Assembly: GCA_021732045.1 (NCBI GenBank)
Contig: JAKFWK010000003.1
Location: forward strand, 1-64,000
Direction: 5' to 3'
DNA from: Sulfurimonas sp.
GTDB taxonomy: Bacteria; Campylobacterota; Campylobacteria; Campylobacterales; Sulfurimonadaceae
Length of the DNA stretch: 64,000 nucleotides
Both the position numbers and the translations under genes were made by a program. Under the pieces are notes generated by a model. The model did no database searches. It was not told the DNA's origin and worked only from the letters and a program-made list of their open reading frames with translations. Shown one piece after another: positions 48,476 to 56,832 of the stretch. Numbering within the stretch: the stretch's first letter is position 1; each line of letters begins with the position of its first letter.

Positions 48476-49199
48476 ACCACTTTAGCTGCTCTCTTAGTTC
48501 TACTACTTTTCCAACAACAATTAACGCTGGAGTAGGGACATCTTTGGCTATTTCAACGATATTTTCAAGTGTTCCAACAACAACACTCTGATCTTTTGTT
48601 GTTCCTTTTGAGATTACAGCACACGGGCAATCGCTAGATTTCCCAATGCCTATGAGCTTTTTACTTATTTTGGGTAGATTATGAAGTCCCATTAAGAAAA
48701 TAATAGTATCGTCAGTTTTAAATGTCTCCCAAGGGATTTGTGACTCTTTTTTATGTGGAGATTCATGCCCTGTAACGACTCTAAAGCTAACAGCAACACC
48801 GCGGTGAGTTACGGGAATTCCAGCATATGCAGGAGCACTTATTGCAGAGGTTATTCCTGGAATAATATCAAACTTTATACCTCTTTCAAGTAGATATATT
48901 GCCTCTTCGCCACCACGACCAAAAACAAACGGGTCACCACCTTTTAGGCGTACTACACTCTCATGTTTTAGTGCATTTTGATAAATAATTTCGTTTATAT
49001 CATCTTGAGGAACAATGTGTTTGCCATCCTCTTTTCCTACATAGACAAACTCACATCCACTTTTTGCTTCTTCAAGAATTTCTGGATTTGCTAGACGGTC
49101 ATATATAATAACATCAGCATCTTTGATGACCCTTAGTGCTTTTATGGTTAAGAGTTCTATGTCCCCAGGACCAGCGCCAGTTAAATAAACTCTACCCAT
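48468..49199 (-). CDS. nirE: Uroporphyrinogen-III C-methyltransferase (NirE/CobA type)
   Basis: It methylates uroporphyrinogen III twice with SAM to precorrin-2, the branch point for siroheme and heme d1. The 243-residue enzyme shows YLTGAGPGDIELLTIKA, VRLKGGDPFVFGRGGEEA and GITSAISAPAYAGIPVTHRG, all SUMT signatures. Its position between nirF and the kinase in the heme d1 operon favours the name nirE. The organism's MetH also needs cobalamin, but other cob genes are not here. Confidence 0.92.
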   Translation of the reverse strand: MGRVYLTGAGPGDIELLTIKALRVIKDADVIIYDRLANPEILEEAKSGCEFVYVGKEDGKHIVPQDDINEIIYQNALKHESVVRLKGGDPFVFGRGGEEAIYLLERGIKFDIIPGITSAISAPAYAGIPVTHRGVAVSFRVVTGHESPHKKESQIPWETFKTDDTIIFLMGLHNLPKISKKLIGIGKSSDCPCAVISKGTTKDQSVVVGTLENIVEIAKDVPTPALIVVGKVVELREQLKWFE

Positions 49200-50350
49200 T
49201 ATTTAGTTCCTTCATAGATAAAAATACCAGATGGCTTATTTATGCCAAATAGTTCACGAGCTAAATACCACTCTTTAGTGTTAATAACTGCAACTTTGTT
49301 TGTGTCGTTTACAGATAGATATAAATTCGGTCTTAGATTTGACCATCTTGCATGTAAAACTTTTCCGTCAAACTCAAATCTTTTAATAATTTTTAGTGTT
49401 TGTGTATCAATGATTTGAACCACCGGAAATTTGTCCCCACTAAATGTTACCACCATGTATTTTTGATCAGGGCTAAGAGCGGTAAACACCGGAAGACCTT
49501 CTGTTTCAATGCTTTTTACAAATTTAAAGTCAGATGTATAAACTAAAACCTTGTTATTGCCAACAGCTGGGATGAAAACATTCCCCTCGCTTATGCTCCA
49601 AAAGCCAAAATGTGGAACTTTTAAAACAGGCTTTCTGTCTTCAAGTAGGATTTTAATTTTTGAGTACTCCATAGTGTCAAGATTTACAACACCAAAAAAG
49701 TCGCTTTTGAAAAATCCAACAATAAAGTTATTGTTTTTTATCATTGCGTCAAATGGCATTGTTCCAACATTTTCAAACTCTTTAAAAATCTCAAAATTTG
49801 GAAGTGTTTTGCCATCGTTTTTATCTTTTAATATAGTAATTTTGTCGTTATCCATCTGAGCAAATATCAGGTAATCTTTGTAAGCTTTAATTCCAACATT
49901 TTTTGAATTAGTGCTAAATGATTTTATAGGGTTTAAGTTTCTATCTAAAATGTCTACACTTTTTTTAGCATAGTTTGCCACTGCTATATAGTTTTTCTCA
50001 ACCGTAAACCCAATTGCACTATCACTTGTTTTAAAATCTTTTATAACTTTTTCTGTCTCCGGATTAAATTTAATAACATACCCATCTCTAGAGATAGCAT
50101 AGCCATCTTTGCCATCAAACTTAACAACGCCATGACTCATATCATGCATGCCATCTAAATGACCTTTGGTTAATCCAGTTTCAACTATGGCAAGAGAACT
50201 TTTCTCTCTCTCAACTATAAACAGCTTCTCTTCTTTATCTAAATCACTAAGAATAGGGTTTAGTGACTGTGCACAAAGTGAAGAGAAGGCTATTAAAAGC
50301 GCTAGCGCAATAGAAATTATTGGTAGTTTTTTATTCATAATATTAGTCAT
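49199..50350 (-). CDS. nirF: NirF, heme d1 biosynthesis protein
   Basis: The 383-residue protein has a signal peptide (IISIALALLIAFSSLCAQ) and a beta-propeller related to the d1 domain of NirS but without a heme c domain (no CxxCH). HDMSHGVVKFDGKDGYAISRDGYV is the conserved first blade. This length and the lack of CxxCH distinguish NirF from NirN. NirF is reported to act late in heme d1 synthesis, upstream of the final side-chain oxidation. It overlaps nirJ by 8 nt. A second ATG at 50338 is possible. Confidence 0.88.
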   Translation of the reverse strand: MTNIMNKKLPIISIALALLIAFSSLCAQSLNPILSDLDKEEKLFIVEREKSSLAIVETGLTKGHLDGMHDMSHGVVKFDGKDGYAISRDGYVIKFNPETEKVIKDFKTSDSAIGFTVEKNYIAVANYAKKSVDILDRNLNPIKSFSTNSKNVGIKAYKDYLIFAQMDNDKITILKDKNDGKTLPNFEIFKEFENVGTMPFDAMIKNNNFIVGFFKSDFFGVVNLDTMEYSKIKILLEDRKPVLKVPHFGFWSISEGNVFIPAVGNNKVLVYTSDFKFVKSIETEGLPVFTALSPDQKYMVVTFSGDKFPVVQIIDTQTLKIIKRFEFDGKVLHARWSNLRPNLYLSVNDTNKVAVINTKEWYLARELFGINKPSGIFIYEGTK

Positions 50351-51470
50351 TTTCTCTCTTTCTCTCTTTCTCTGTTAAGTAGCACGATGGATCTTCACTC
50401 CACAAATCGCCAGTTACTGCATAAGCTCTTGCTCTTGAGCCGCCATTACATATATCTATCTGCTCGCAATCTGAACAAATTCCGCTGATATATGTGCGTG
50501 GATGAACTCTTAGTTTATCAAGTAGCTCGCCGCCCTTCCAAATATCGCCAAAATCTTTTTCTATAATATTGCCGGCTGTAAAAGGAAAAAATGGGTCTGG
50601 TCTTACATCGCCTTCACTATTTATGTTTAACAATTTTCTTCCAGCACTATTCCCGCCCCAACTAACCAATCTCTCTCTCATGATGCTTTTCAACTCTGGA
50701 TATTTAAGAGCAAATTCATTTAAAAAGAGAATTGCATCTTGCTCCATGTTTCCAGTTACTATCTCTATATCCCTGCCTGTTTCGTAATACTCAAACGCTT
50801 TTTTTAAGATAAACTCAACAGAGCCTCTTCTTTGCTCTTTAGTTAAATCCATTTTTAGATTATCAAGTCCTCGTCCAGAATAGACAAGATGTGATATATA
50901 TATTTTTGGGATATTTTCTTTCTCTGCTAAGTCAAAGATATACTCCAGAGAGTTTATGGTTTCTTTCGTTACAGTAAAACGAATACCAACCTTGGCTCCA
51001 GTTGCATTGGCCAACTGCACAGCTTTCAGCGTCTCTCTAAAAGCACCTTTTAAGCCACGAAAGTAGTCGTGTGTAGACTCATCACCATCAATACTTATAC
51101 CAACATAATCAAAAGTGTCAACAATTCTTTGGACATTGCTTTTTGTAAAGTATAGACCATTGCTTGAAAGATAAGTAACTATCTTGTTCTCTTTACAAAA
51201 ATCAGCAATCTCAAACAGGTCTTTTCTTGTGAGTGGCTCTCCACCAGAGAAGATAATAAACTTAACACCATTCTCTTTCATCTCTAAAATAGTTTTTTTT
51301 ATCTGCTCTGTAGTAAGCGTATCGATTTCATCAAGAGTTGATTTTGAGTAGCAGTGAAGGCATGAGAGATTACATCTATTTGTAAAATTCCATATCGCAA
51401 TAGAGCCATTTAATACCCTCTCCGGCTTATTTTCTACTACGGAAGCTATTAGGTTTGATAGTCTAAACAT
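50343..51470 (-). CDS. nirJ: NirJ, radical SAM enzyme of heme d1 synthesis
   Basis: The SAM-binding 4Fe-4S cluster is held by C33, C37 and C40 (CNLSCLHC). The C-terminal region has an extra cysteine set (CSDCEQIDIC ... DPSC) typical of SPASM-type second clusters. NirJ removes propionate groups from didecarboxysiroheme. GGEPLTRKDLFEI and YVGISIDG are radical-SAM blocks. The length is 375 residues. The start overlaps the cytochrome stop (TAATG). A low-complexity CT-rich stretch encodes the last residues. Confidence 0.92.
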   Translation of the reverse strand: MFRLSNLIASVVENKPERVLNGSIAIWNFTNRCNLSCLHCYSKSTLDEIDTLTTEQIKKTILEMKENGVKFIIFSGGEPLTRKDLFEIADFCKENKIVTYLSSNGLYFTKSNVQRIVDTFDYVGISIDGDESTHDYFRGLKGAFRETLKAVQLANATGAKVGIRFTVTKETINSLEYIFDLAEKENIPKIYISHLVYSGRGLDNLKMDLTKEQRRGSVEFILKKAFEYYETGRDIEIVTGNMEQDAILFLNEFALKYPELKSIMRERLVSWGGNSAGRKLLNINSEGDVRPDPFFPFTAGNIIEKDFGDIWKGGELLDKLRVHPRTYISGICSDCEQIDICNGGSRARAYAVTGDLWSEDPSCYLTEKERKREND

Positions 51471-51775
51471 TATTTACCTTTGTATGTAAGAATATATTTT
51501 GCGACAACTTCTCTCTCTTTGTCTGTTAGTGTTAGTTTTGTCATAGCGGTTCGTTTATATCCAAATGCTTTATACATTGATTCTGGATCTGTTATGTATG
51601 CCTGAATCTCTTCAAGCGAACGCTTTTTTGCTATTTCGTTAAATGGAGGACCAAATGCCATGGCTGTCTGATGGTGACAACCCCAACAATATTTTTCAAA
51701 AACAGCTTTTCCTTCTGGCTCGGCTGACAGGGAACAAGAGAGGGCAACCGATAAAATAAGTATAATTTTTTTCAT
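51470..51775 (-). CDS. Small periplasmic cytochrome c (NirC/NirM-like)
   Basis: The 101-residue precursor has a signal peptide and one heme c site (C30-W-G-C33-H34). The axial methionine is probably in the TAMTKL segment near the C-terminus. Next to nirJ and just downstream of nirS it may donate electrons to cytochrome cd1 or take part in heme d1 maturation, as NirC and NirM do in pseudomonads; which of these it resembles more I cannot tell. A hairpin separates it from nirS. Confidence 0.85.
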   Translation of the reverse strand: MKKIILILSVALSCSLSAEPEGKAVFEKYCWGCHHQTAMAFGPPFNEIAKKRSLEEIQAYITDPESMYKAFGYKRTAMTKLTLTDKEREVVAKYILTYKGK

Positions 51776-51923
51776 AATAAATCTTTCGTTTTGTTCATTA
51801 TTCTAACAAAAATAAACTTGAATTATGCACTATAAGTAGGCTAAATTATTAAATTAAATGATATATAAGATTTTATTGGTATTTAAAAAAGGATAGAGGA
51901 TTATATAGAGCGTTTTATAAATT

Positions 51924-51944
51924 TTCTCTCCAAAAAGGAGAGAA
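51924..51944 (-). terminator. Terminator-like hairpin after nirS
   Basis: TTCTCTCC pairs perfectly with GGAGAGAA (8 bp, 5-nt loop), followed in the direction of transcription by AATTTATAA. It begins 9 bases after the nirS stop. The weak T-run suggests partial read-through into the heme d1 genes, giving more nirS than biosynthesis message. Confidence 0.65.
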
Positions 51945-51952
51945 GGTGCAAA

Positions 51953-53593
51953 TTATGCGCCTGGTATAGTTTGTCTGTGCTCAATAGAGTAAGTGAAAGT
52001 AGGAGTTGTTAAACCTTCGATATATTTAACAAATTTTCCTGTCTCAGCTTCATAGATACCGATACGACCTGCATTCCACTCAGAAACCATTTGCCAGTGA
52101 CCATGGTTTGCTGGCTCAGCGTGAAGGATACGAGGAGTTAAAACTTTTCCATCTTTGTCTTTAACCGTAGGAACTTTCCACTCATGCATAACTTTGTGAG
52201 TTACAGGGTGAGTAATAGTACCTTTTTCGGTGCCAACAGTAAGAATTCTGTCTAGCTCAAGAGTTTGCTTGTTAATCAAGTGAATTTGATTCCATGCAGA
52301 CTCTCCACCGATAACATTGTCAGCCCAAAGGAACGGAGTATGCTCGGATGTACCAATAAATAGACCACCACCAGCAGTTGGGATTTGACGAATTACGTCA
52401 AAATTGCTATCCCAGATAGTTACTTGACCTAAGTTCATGTTAACAGTAGCACCAAGTTGTTGTCTTAAACCTTCATTGTACCAAGAAGAACCTTGACCTG
52501 GATGTGGCTTAGATGATGGACCTGTATAGATTTTTGTAACTAAAGATTTAGTTTTAAAGTCTACAACACCAACAACATCAGAACCTTGAGATGCAATGAA
52601 TAGATAACGACCAATCTCTTTTCCTTCATTTAAGAAACCATCATGAAGAATTTCACCAATATTTGGAATATCTCCAACAATTGGATAGTTCGGTTTAGAG
52701 TAATCTACGATATAAACATGCCCACCGTCTTTAAGTGCGAATGCAATATAAGGACCGTACGGAGTATCAAAAATACCAGCTACACGAGATGAATCGATGT
52801 CACCATTTGCTTTTATTACGCTTGATGTTGGGTAAACTTTTAATGGCTCAAGAGTCATAGCGTCCATTAAGATAGCTCCGCCTGGTACATAGTTTCCAGC
52901 CATTAGGAATTTTCCATCTGGAGAAACTGCAAGACCACGAGAGTCAGAACCAACTTGAACTTCAGCAATTTTTTGTTGACCTGGAGTATTTAAGTCGAAC
53001 ATTGTTACTAAACCTGAACGAGAGATTGAGTAAGCATAACGAGGTTGGCGCTTGTTAGTTACTGTAACATGCACAGCAAAACCAGCTGGGTGCTTAGATA
53101 AGATTTTACCGTTAGTACCATCAACGAAAGCAACACGCTCAGCATCTCTCTCTGTTACGAAACAGATATCTGTATTTCTGACAACATCCGTTGGATTTGG
53201 ATATTTTGTGAAAAATGCCATTCTATCGTTAAGTTTTTTCCATCCACTTTTTACAGCATCTAAAGTAAGTGTATCAATTTTTTTACCTTTAAAGTGTTGA
53301 ATATAATCAACCATTTTATCAGCATCAGCTTTTGAGAACTTCTCTTTAAATTGTGGCATTGCTGTACCAGCTCTACCATTTAAAATTGTATCAGCAAGTG
53401 CGTAAGAATTTTTCTTAGCAACAACCGCAGGACGAAGGTCTGAACCAACACCACCTTCGTGGTTAGGACCATGACAGCCTTGACACTCTTTTTCAAAAAC
53501 TTTTTCAACATCCATTGCAGATGTATCAGCAAGTAAACCAGAACTAACAACCGCTAAAGTAGCAACAGACATAACTAATTTATTTAATCTCAT
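51953..53593 (-). CDS. nirS: Cytochrome cd1 nitrite reductase
   Basis: NirS reduces nitrite to NO in the periplasm. I start at ATG 53593 (seven bases after AAGGAGA, 546 residues); the frame extends nine codons further without a proper signal. A signal peptide is followed by the heme c domain (C37-Q-G-C40-H41) and the eight-bladed d1 domain (RNTDICFVTERDAERVAFVDG, KPHPGQGSSWYNEG, LHAEPANHGHWQMVSEWNAGRIGIYE). The two histidines in the last motifs match the nitrite-binding pair. It is the distal gene of the norC-norB-nirS group. Confidence 0.96.
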   Translation of the reverse strand: MRLNKLVMSVATLAVVSSGLLADTSAMDVEKVFEKECQGCHGPNHEGGVGSDLRPAVVAKKNSYALADTILNGRAGTAMPQFKEKFSKADADKMVDYIQHFKGKKIDTLTLDAVKSGWKKLNDRMAFFTKYPNPTDVVRNTDICFVTERDAERVAFVDGTNGKILSKHPAGFAVHVTVTNKRQPRYAYSISRSGLVTMFDLNTPGQQKIAEVQVGSDSRGLAVSPDGKFLMAGNYVPGGAILMDAMTLEPLKVYPTSSVIKANGDIDSSRVAGIFDTPYGPYIAFALKDGGHVYIVDYSKPNYPIVGDIPNIGEILHDGFLNEGKEIGRYLFIASQGSDVVGVVDFKTKSLVTKIYTGPSSKPHPGQGSSWYNEGLRQQLGATVNMNLGQVTIWDSNFDVIRQIPTAGGGLFIGTSEHTPFLWADNVIGGESAWNQIHLINKQTLELDRILTVGTEKGTITHPVTHKVMHEWKVPTVKDKDGKVLTPRILHAEPANHGHWQMVSEWNAGRIGIYEAETGKFVKYIEGLTTPTFTYSIEHRQTIPGA

Positions 53594-53623
53594 TTTATTT
53601 CTCCTTCTAAAATTAGACATTTA

Positions 53624-53637
53624 GGGCCCAAAGGCCC
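53624..53637 (-). other. GC-rich hairpin in the nirS leader
   Basis: GGGCC and GGCCC form a five-base-pair stem around CAAA, 30 bases upstream of the nirS start and 22 bases after the stop of the 51-aa gene. In such AT-rich DNA it stands out. No T-run follows, so an mRNA processing or stabilising role for nirS seems likelier than termination. Confidence 0.5.
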
Positions 53638-53659
53638 AGGAACTATTTCACTAAAATAA

Positions 53660-53815
53660 TTAGTGATTTTCTTTTTCTAAACGAGCTTTCTCTTGTTTGT
53701 AGATCCAAAACATTGGAAGTACTATAAAAGTGTGTAAAAAGATTGTTAGAGTCATAGGACCTTGGTTTAACCAACCAAAGAAACTAGGAACAATATCTAC
53801 AAATGGTTCAAACAT
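53660..53815 (-). CDS. Overlooked 51-residue membrane protein between norB and nirS
   Basis: A 52-codon frame starts at ATG 53815, directly after AAGGAG at good spacing, 10 bases past norB. The product begins MFEPFVDIVPSFFGWLNQGP, has one membrane helix (MTLTIFLHTFIVLPMFWIY) and a charged tail (KQEKARLEKENH). I know no family. The operon position, between the NO reductase and nitrite reductase genes, suggests a small accessory subunit or assembly factor, comparable in size to CcoQ-type subunits of heme-copper oxidases. This role is inference. Confidence 0.8.
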   Translation of the reverse strand: MFEPFVDIVPSFFGWLNQGPMTLTIFLHTFIVLPMFWIYKQEKARLEKENH

Positions 53816-53825
53816 AACTGTCTCC

Positions 53826-55250
53826 TTAACGTTCGTGATGAGTAGCTTTACCGATACTCAATAAATCTGTTACAAGAATTACGAAACCTAAGAATGTAAC
53901 TATACCCATTATAAGTCTCCAATCCATACCTTGCGCAAACCAAACACTTGCTTGACTATCAAAGTAACCTGACCAACTAGCACCCATTTGAGCACGCTCA
54001 ACAAGAACTTGAACATATCCAGACATAGTAAGCGCTGCAGTCATACCAAGTACACCACCAAATATCATACTAGTTGCCCAGATAGATTTTTTAGTTGCAT
54101 GCATAACTTTAATACCGTGCTTACCTTGAACAGCTATATAAAACATACCTATCAAGATAGTTGCATAAGCTCCAAAGAACGCTAAGTGACCGTGCGCCGA
54201 TGTAAACTGTGTACCGTGTGTATAAAGGTTAACTTGTGGGAATGTATGAAAGAATCCCCATACACCAGCACCCAAGAAGTTACCAAGAGCTTGTAGTACG
54301 AACCAAGTAAATGCAGGTTTGTTAGCTATAACAGAAACCTCTTTTCCTTGTGCTTCTTGTGCACCTTGTTGTTTACCCCAGTCATATAGTACATGGATGA
54401 ACATAGCAACAAGTGGTAATGGCTCTAGTGCACTAAATAGTGCTCCAATTTCCCACCAGTATTCAGGTGTTCCAATCCAGAAGTAGTGGTGACCGATACC
54501 TAAGATACCTGAACCAAATAACATAGCTACTTCAATCCATAACCACATTTCTACAACTTTACGATGTGCTCCAATCATAGTGATAAGACCATAAGCAGCA
54601 ATCGAACCAACGAAAACTTCCCAAGTAGCCTCAACCCACAAGTGAATTACCCACCACCACCAGTATTGATCAATAGAGATATTATCAGTATAACCCATAC
54701 CAGCTAAGTAGATACCAGCAAATGCTAGCATATCAGCCATAAGTACAGTAACGATACCTGAACGGTTACCTTTCATTCCTGTTGCATAAAGGTTATATAC
54801 AAAACCAAGAACAACAACAACAATACCAATATCAGCCCAACGAGGTGCTTCTAAGTATTCACGACCTTCATTGATAAACCAGATAGTAGTTTGATCTGCT
54901 GGTCCAACTTGAACTAATAGATATACAAGAACAACAATAACGATTGCTGCTGCAAATACCCAGAAAAGTAATTTTCCAAGTCCAATTCCTACTGTTTCAA
55001 TACCTGTTTCATCAGGTAATAACCAATAAACTGAACCCATCATTGCAAATACCATCCATACAACAAGTGCATTAATATGTATCATTCTAGCAACAGAAAA
55101 GTCAACTATTTCAAATAAGAAACCTGGCATTACATATTGAAATGCAGCTACTAGACCAAACACCAACTGCGCGCCAAAAATAATTGCAGCAAAAGTAAAA
55201 TACCATGTTGCTAGTTTTTTTGATTCTGTAGTTAAATAATTATTTGCCAT
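53826..55250 (-). CDS. norB: Nitric oxide reductase catalytic subunit
   Basis: NorB reduces two NO to N2O at a heme b3-FeB centre, in the inner membrane. The 474-residue protein (ATG 55250, after AAGGAG; the frame is open further up inside norC) has about 12 helices. FeB ligands and catalytic glutamates lie in HLWVEATWEVFVG and HHYFWIGTPEYWWEIGALFSALEPLP. It lacks the quinol-oxidising N-terminal extension of qNor, and norC lies just upstream, so it is a cNor. Confidence 0.95.
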   Translation of the reverse strand: MANNYLTTESKKLATWYFTFAAIIFGAQLVFGLVAAFQYVMPGFLFEIVDFSVARMIHINALVVWMVFAMMGSVYWLLPDETGIETVGIGLGKLLFWVFAAAIVIVVLVYLLVQVGPADQTTIWFINEGREYLEAPRWADIGIVVVVLGFVYNLYATGMKGNRSGIVTVLMADMLAFAGIYLAGMGYTDNISIDQYWWWWVIHLWVEATWEVFVGSIAAYGLITMIGAHRKVVEMWLWIEVAMLFGSGILGIGHHYFWIGTPEYWWEIGALFSALEPLPLVAMFIHVLYDWGKQQGAQEAQGKEVSVIANKPAFTWFVLQALGNFLGAGVWGFFHTFPQVNLYTHGTQFTSAHGHLAFFGAYATILIGMFYIAVQGKHGIKVMHATKKSIWATSMIFGGVLGMTAALTMSGYVQVLVERAQMGASWSGYFDSQASVWFAQGMDWRLIMGIVTFLGFVILVTDLLSIGKATHHER

Positions 55251-55926
55251 GAACCGCTCCTTGAATTTTTGCGAAGTTTCTCGGGAAACCATTTGTATCA
55301 ATTGATGTCATATGTTTCAAGAAAGCTACCAAACCTTTAGCCTCTGCAGCTGTAATACCAAGATTTGGCATCATACGAGCGTGAGTAGGGTATTGCGATG
55401 GATGTTGTAAGAATTCAGCCATTGCTTCTTCTTTTGTACTTTTTCCTGTCATTGATTGCATTGAACCTTCTGGTCCCCACGCTGGATCTAACCAAGCTTT
55501 AGTTAAATCTGGTGCATAATATGCTCCATTTCCAAGAAGTGTATGACAATTCATACAGTTTTTTGATTGAGAAGCTAATTTACCTAAAGCAAGTAGTTCC
55601 ATAGCCTCATCTTGGCTCCAGTCATCACGACCAAAGAATTTCTCTTTTTCTTGAAAAGCTGAAGTTCCTTCTGCATTCATTCCGCCAATTACTGGAATTT
55701 CATGTCCACGCTTAGTGTTCATTTCATAAGTAATCTTGTAGTTAATAACCGTTGGTCCTGGAACCCTCTTAGTTACACCATTTTGTAAATCAGCATCATT
55801 ACCCATCTTTATTTGTGGTATCGTATCAAACGTTAACCAAATGAGTAAGATTGATGCGAAGCCCGTAATCCAAGCTGCTGAGCGTTGCCAGAAACGATTG
55901 TCACTCCATACAGTTTTTTTAGCCAC
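55240..55926 (-). CDS. norC: Nitric oxide reductase cytochrome c subunit
   Basis: NorC is membrane-anchored (helix at about 16-35) with heme c bound at C124-M-N-C127-H128, followed by TLLGNGAYYAPDLTKAW, which is highly typical. The 228-residue length exceeds the roughly 150 of Pseudomonas NorC. The extra part lies between the helix and the heme site (about 40-115). The start is GTG, seven bases after AGGAGG. It overlaps norB by 11 nt. Confidence 0.94.
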   Translation of the reverse strand: MAKKTVWSDNRFWQRSAAWITGFASILLIWLTFDTIPQIKMGNDADLQNGVTKRVPGPTVINYKITYEMNTKRGHEIPVIGGMNAEGTSAFQEKEKFFGRDDWSQDEAMELLALGKLASQSKNCMNCHTLLGNGAYYAPDLTKAWLDPAWGPEGSMQSMTGKSTKEEAMAEFLQHPSQYPTHARMMPNLGITAAEAKGLVAFLKHMTSIDTNGFPRNFAKIQGAVHGK

Positions 55927-55969
55927 TGTGTACCCTCCTATAAATTATAAGTTTGCATATATACTAAAT

Positions 55970-56296
55970 CTAGTGTTCATTTTCTTCATGAACTCGATTT
56001 TGCATGTGATAAACCGCATGTGGAAGCAATAACAATCCAATAGCGGCCATAACTAAAGCCTTGCCCGTAAAATCGTTGACATGCATTAAGCTTCCCATTA
56101 GATATAAACAGTAATCAGTTAATATCCAAAAAATGTAAGCAAAAAGCATGGCCCATTTTTTAAGCAGCCCAACTTTTACAGCCGTATATATACCAACATA
56201 GAATCCTCCAAATACTAAAACAAGAGAAGAAGATATAAATATTGTTAAAAAATCATTAGCAATAATATCTTGAATTATTATAGTCTCTTGAACCAT
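55970..56296 (-). CDS. Four-helix membrane protein leading the norCB-nirS operon
   Basis: The 108-residue product has about four hydrophobic segments (IFISSSLVLVFGGFYVGIY, AMLFAYIFWILTDYCLYLMG, ALVMAAIGLLLLPHAVYHM) and a His/Glu-rich tail (HMQNRVHEENEH). I take ATG 56296, seven bases after AAGGGGG; a TTG lies two codons upstream. No family recognised. It is directly downstream of the FNR-type promoter and 43 bp before norC, so it is expressed with denitrification genes. It may help assemble cNor or transport. Confidence 0.75.
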   Translation of the reverse strand: MVQETIIIQDIIANDFLTIFISSSLVLVFGGFYVGIYTAVKVGLLKKWAMLFAYIFWILTDYCLYLMGSLMHVNDFTGKALVMAAIGLLLLPHAVYHMQNRVHEENEH

Positions 56297-56341
56297 CTTC
56301 AAACCCCCTTCAATTGTTATACTTTTTCAGAATCACATAGA

Positions 56342-56383
56342 ATTTTAGTTTGATTTAGATTAAACTTTGTTGATATATATCAA
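56342..56383 (-). promoter_or_regulatory. FNR/DNR-type promoter of the nor-nir operon
   Basis: A perfect box TTGAT-ATAT-ATCAA occupies 56370-56383. On the minus strand a -10-like TAAAAT lies at 56347-56342, which places the box centre at -41.5 from the predicted start (56335), the class II activator position. A second, imperfect box (TTGATTTAGATTAA, 56350-56363) is centred exactly 20 bp nearer the gene, overlapping the core promoter, and could lower or tune expression. Confidence 0.82.
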
Positions 56384-56470
56384 GTTTCAAACTTAATTTA
56401 AATTTTAAGATTTGTTTTATAATTGTTGTAACTATATGAAACATATTATAAGGAAAACTTAATAATATAG

Positions 56471-56662
56471 CTAGATAAAATGTAGTAGCGTGGACATAGT
56501 TAGCGTAAACAGTATTGTAAATATAATCATCACCAATCGTTTTGTTCTCTCACTAATACAATATTTTTCTTCAAGATACTCGCCAATCTTAATTCCAGGA
56601 TATACGGAAAAAAGTAGCATTGGAACACCCATTACGAGAATCATAACTATATCTTGAATCAT
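56471..56662 (-). CDS. Small two-helix membrane protein
   Basis: The 63-residue product has two hydrophobic segments (MILVMGVPMLLFSVYPGIKI and LVMIIFTILFTLTMSTLLHF) joined by a charged loop (GEYLEEKYCISERTKR). The start has only a weak ribosome site, and no family is recognised. It lies upstream of the FNR-type promoter on the same strand. The regular hairpin topology favours a real gene. Confidence 0.6.
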   Translation of the reverse strand: MIQDIVMILVMGVPMLLFSVYPGIKIGEYLEEKYCISERTKRLVMIIFTILFTLTMSTLLHFI

Positions 56663-56832
56663 TTTGAACTCTTTTAAATAATTTTTTTAAGTAGAATTAT
56701 ATCAGCGACTAACTCTTTAAATATCTTAAATTTTAAAAACTTTTAGAAATTCGTAAAAACGCGCACTTTCTCAGATGCACGCGGACTTATTATGGGTATG
56801 GAATGATTATTTTTTATGTTTAAAAAAATCAG

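Noticed and set aside
50349..50380. CT-rich simple repeat at the nirJ-nirF junction
   Set aside because: It encodes the Lys/Glu/Arg tail of NirJ and has no further structure; probably codon composition, though slippage is possible.
53594..53620. Nine-codon extension of nirS
   Set aside because: It reads through the AAGGAG ribosome site and would put a charged stretch before the signal peptide.
55251..55301. 17-codon extension of norB
   Set aside because: It lies within norC; ATG 55250 has AAGGAG directly upstream.
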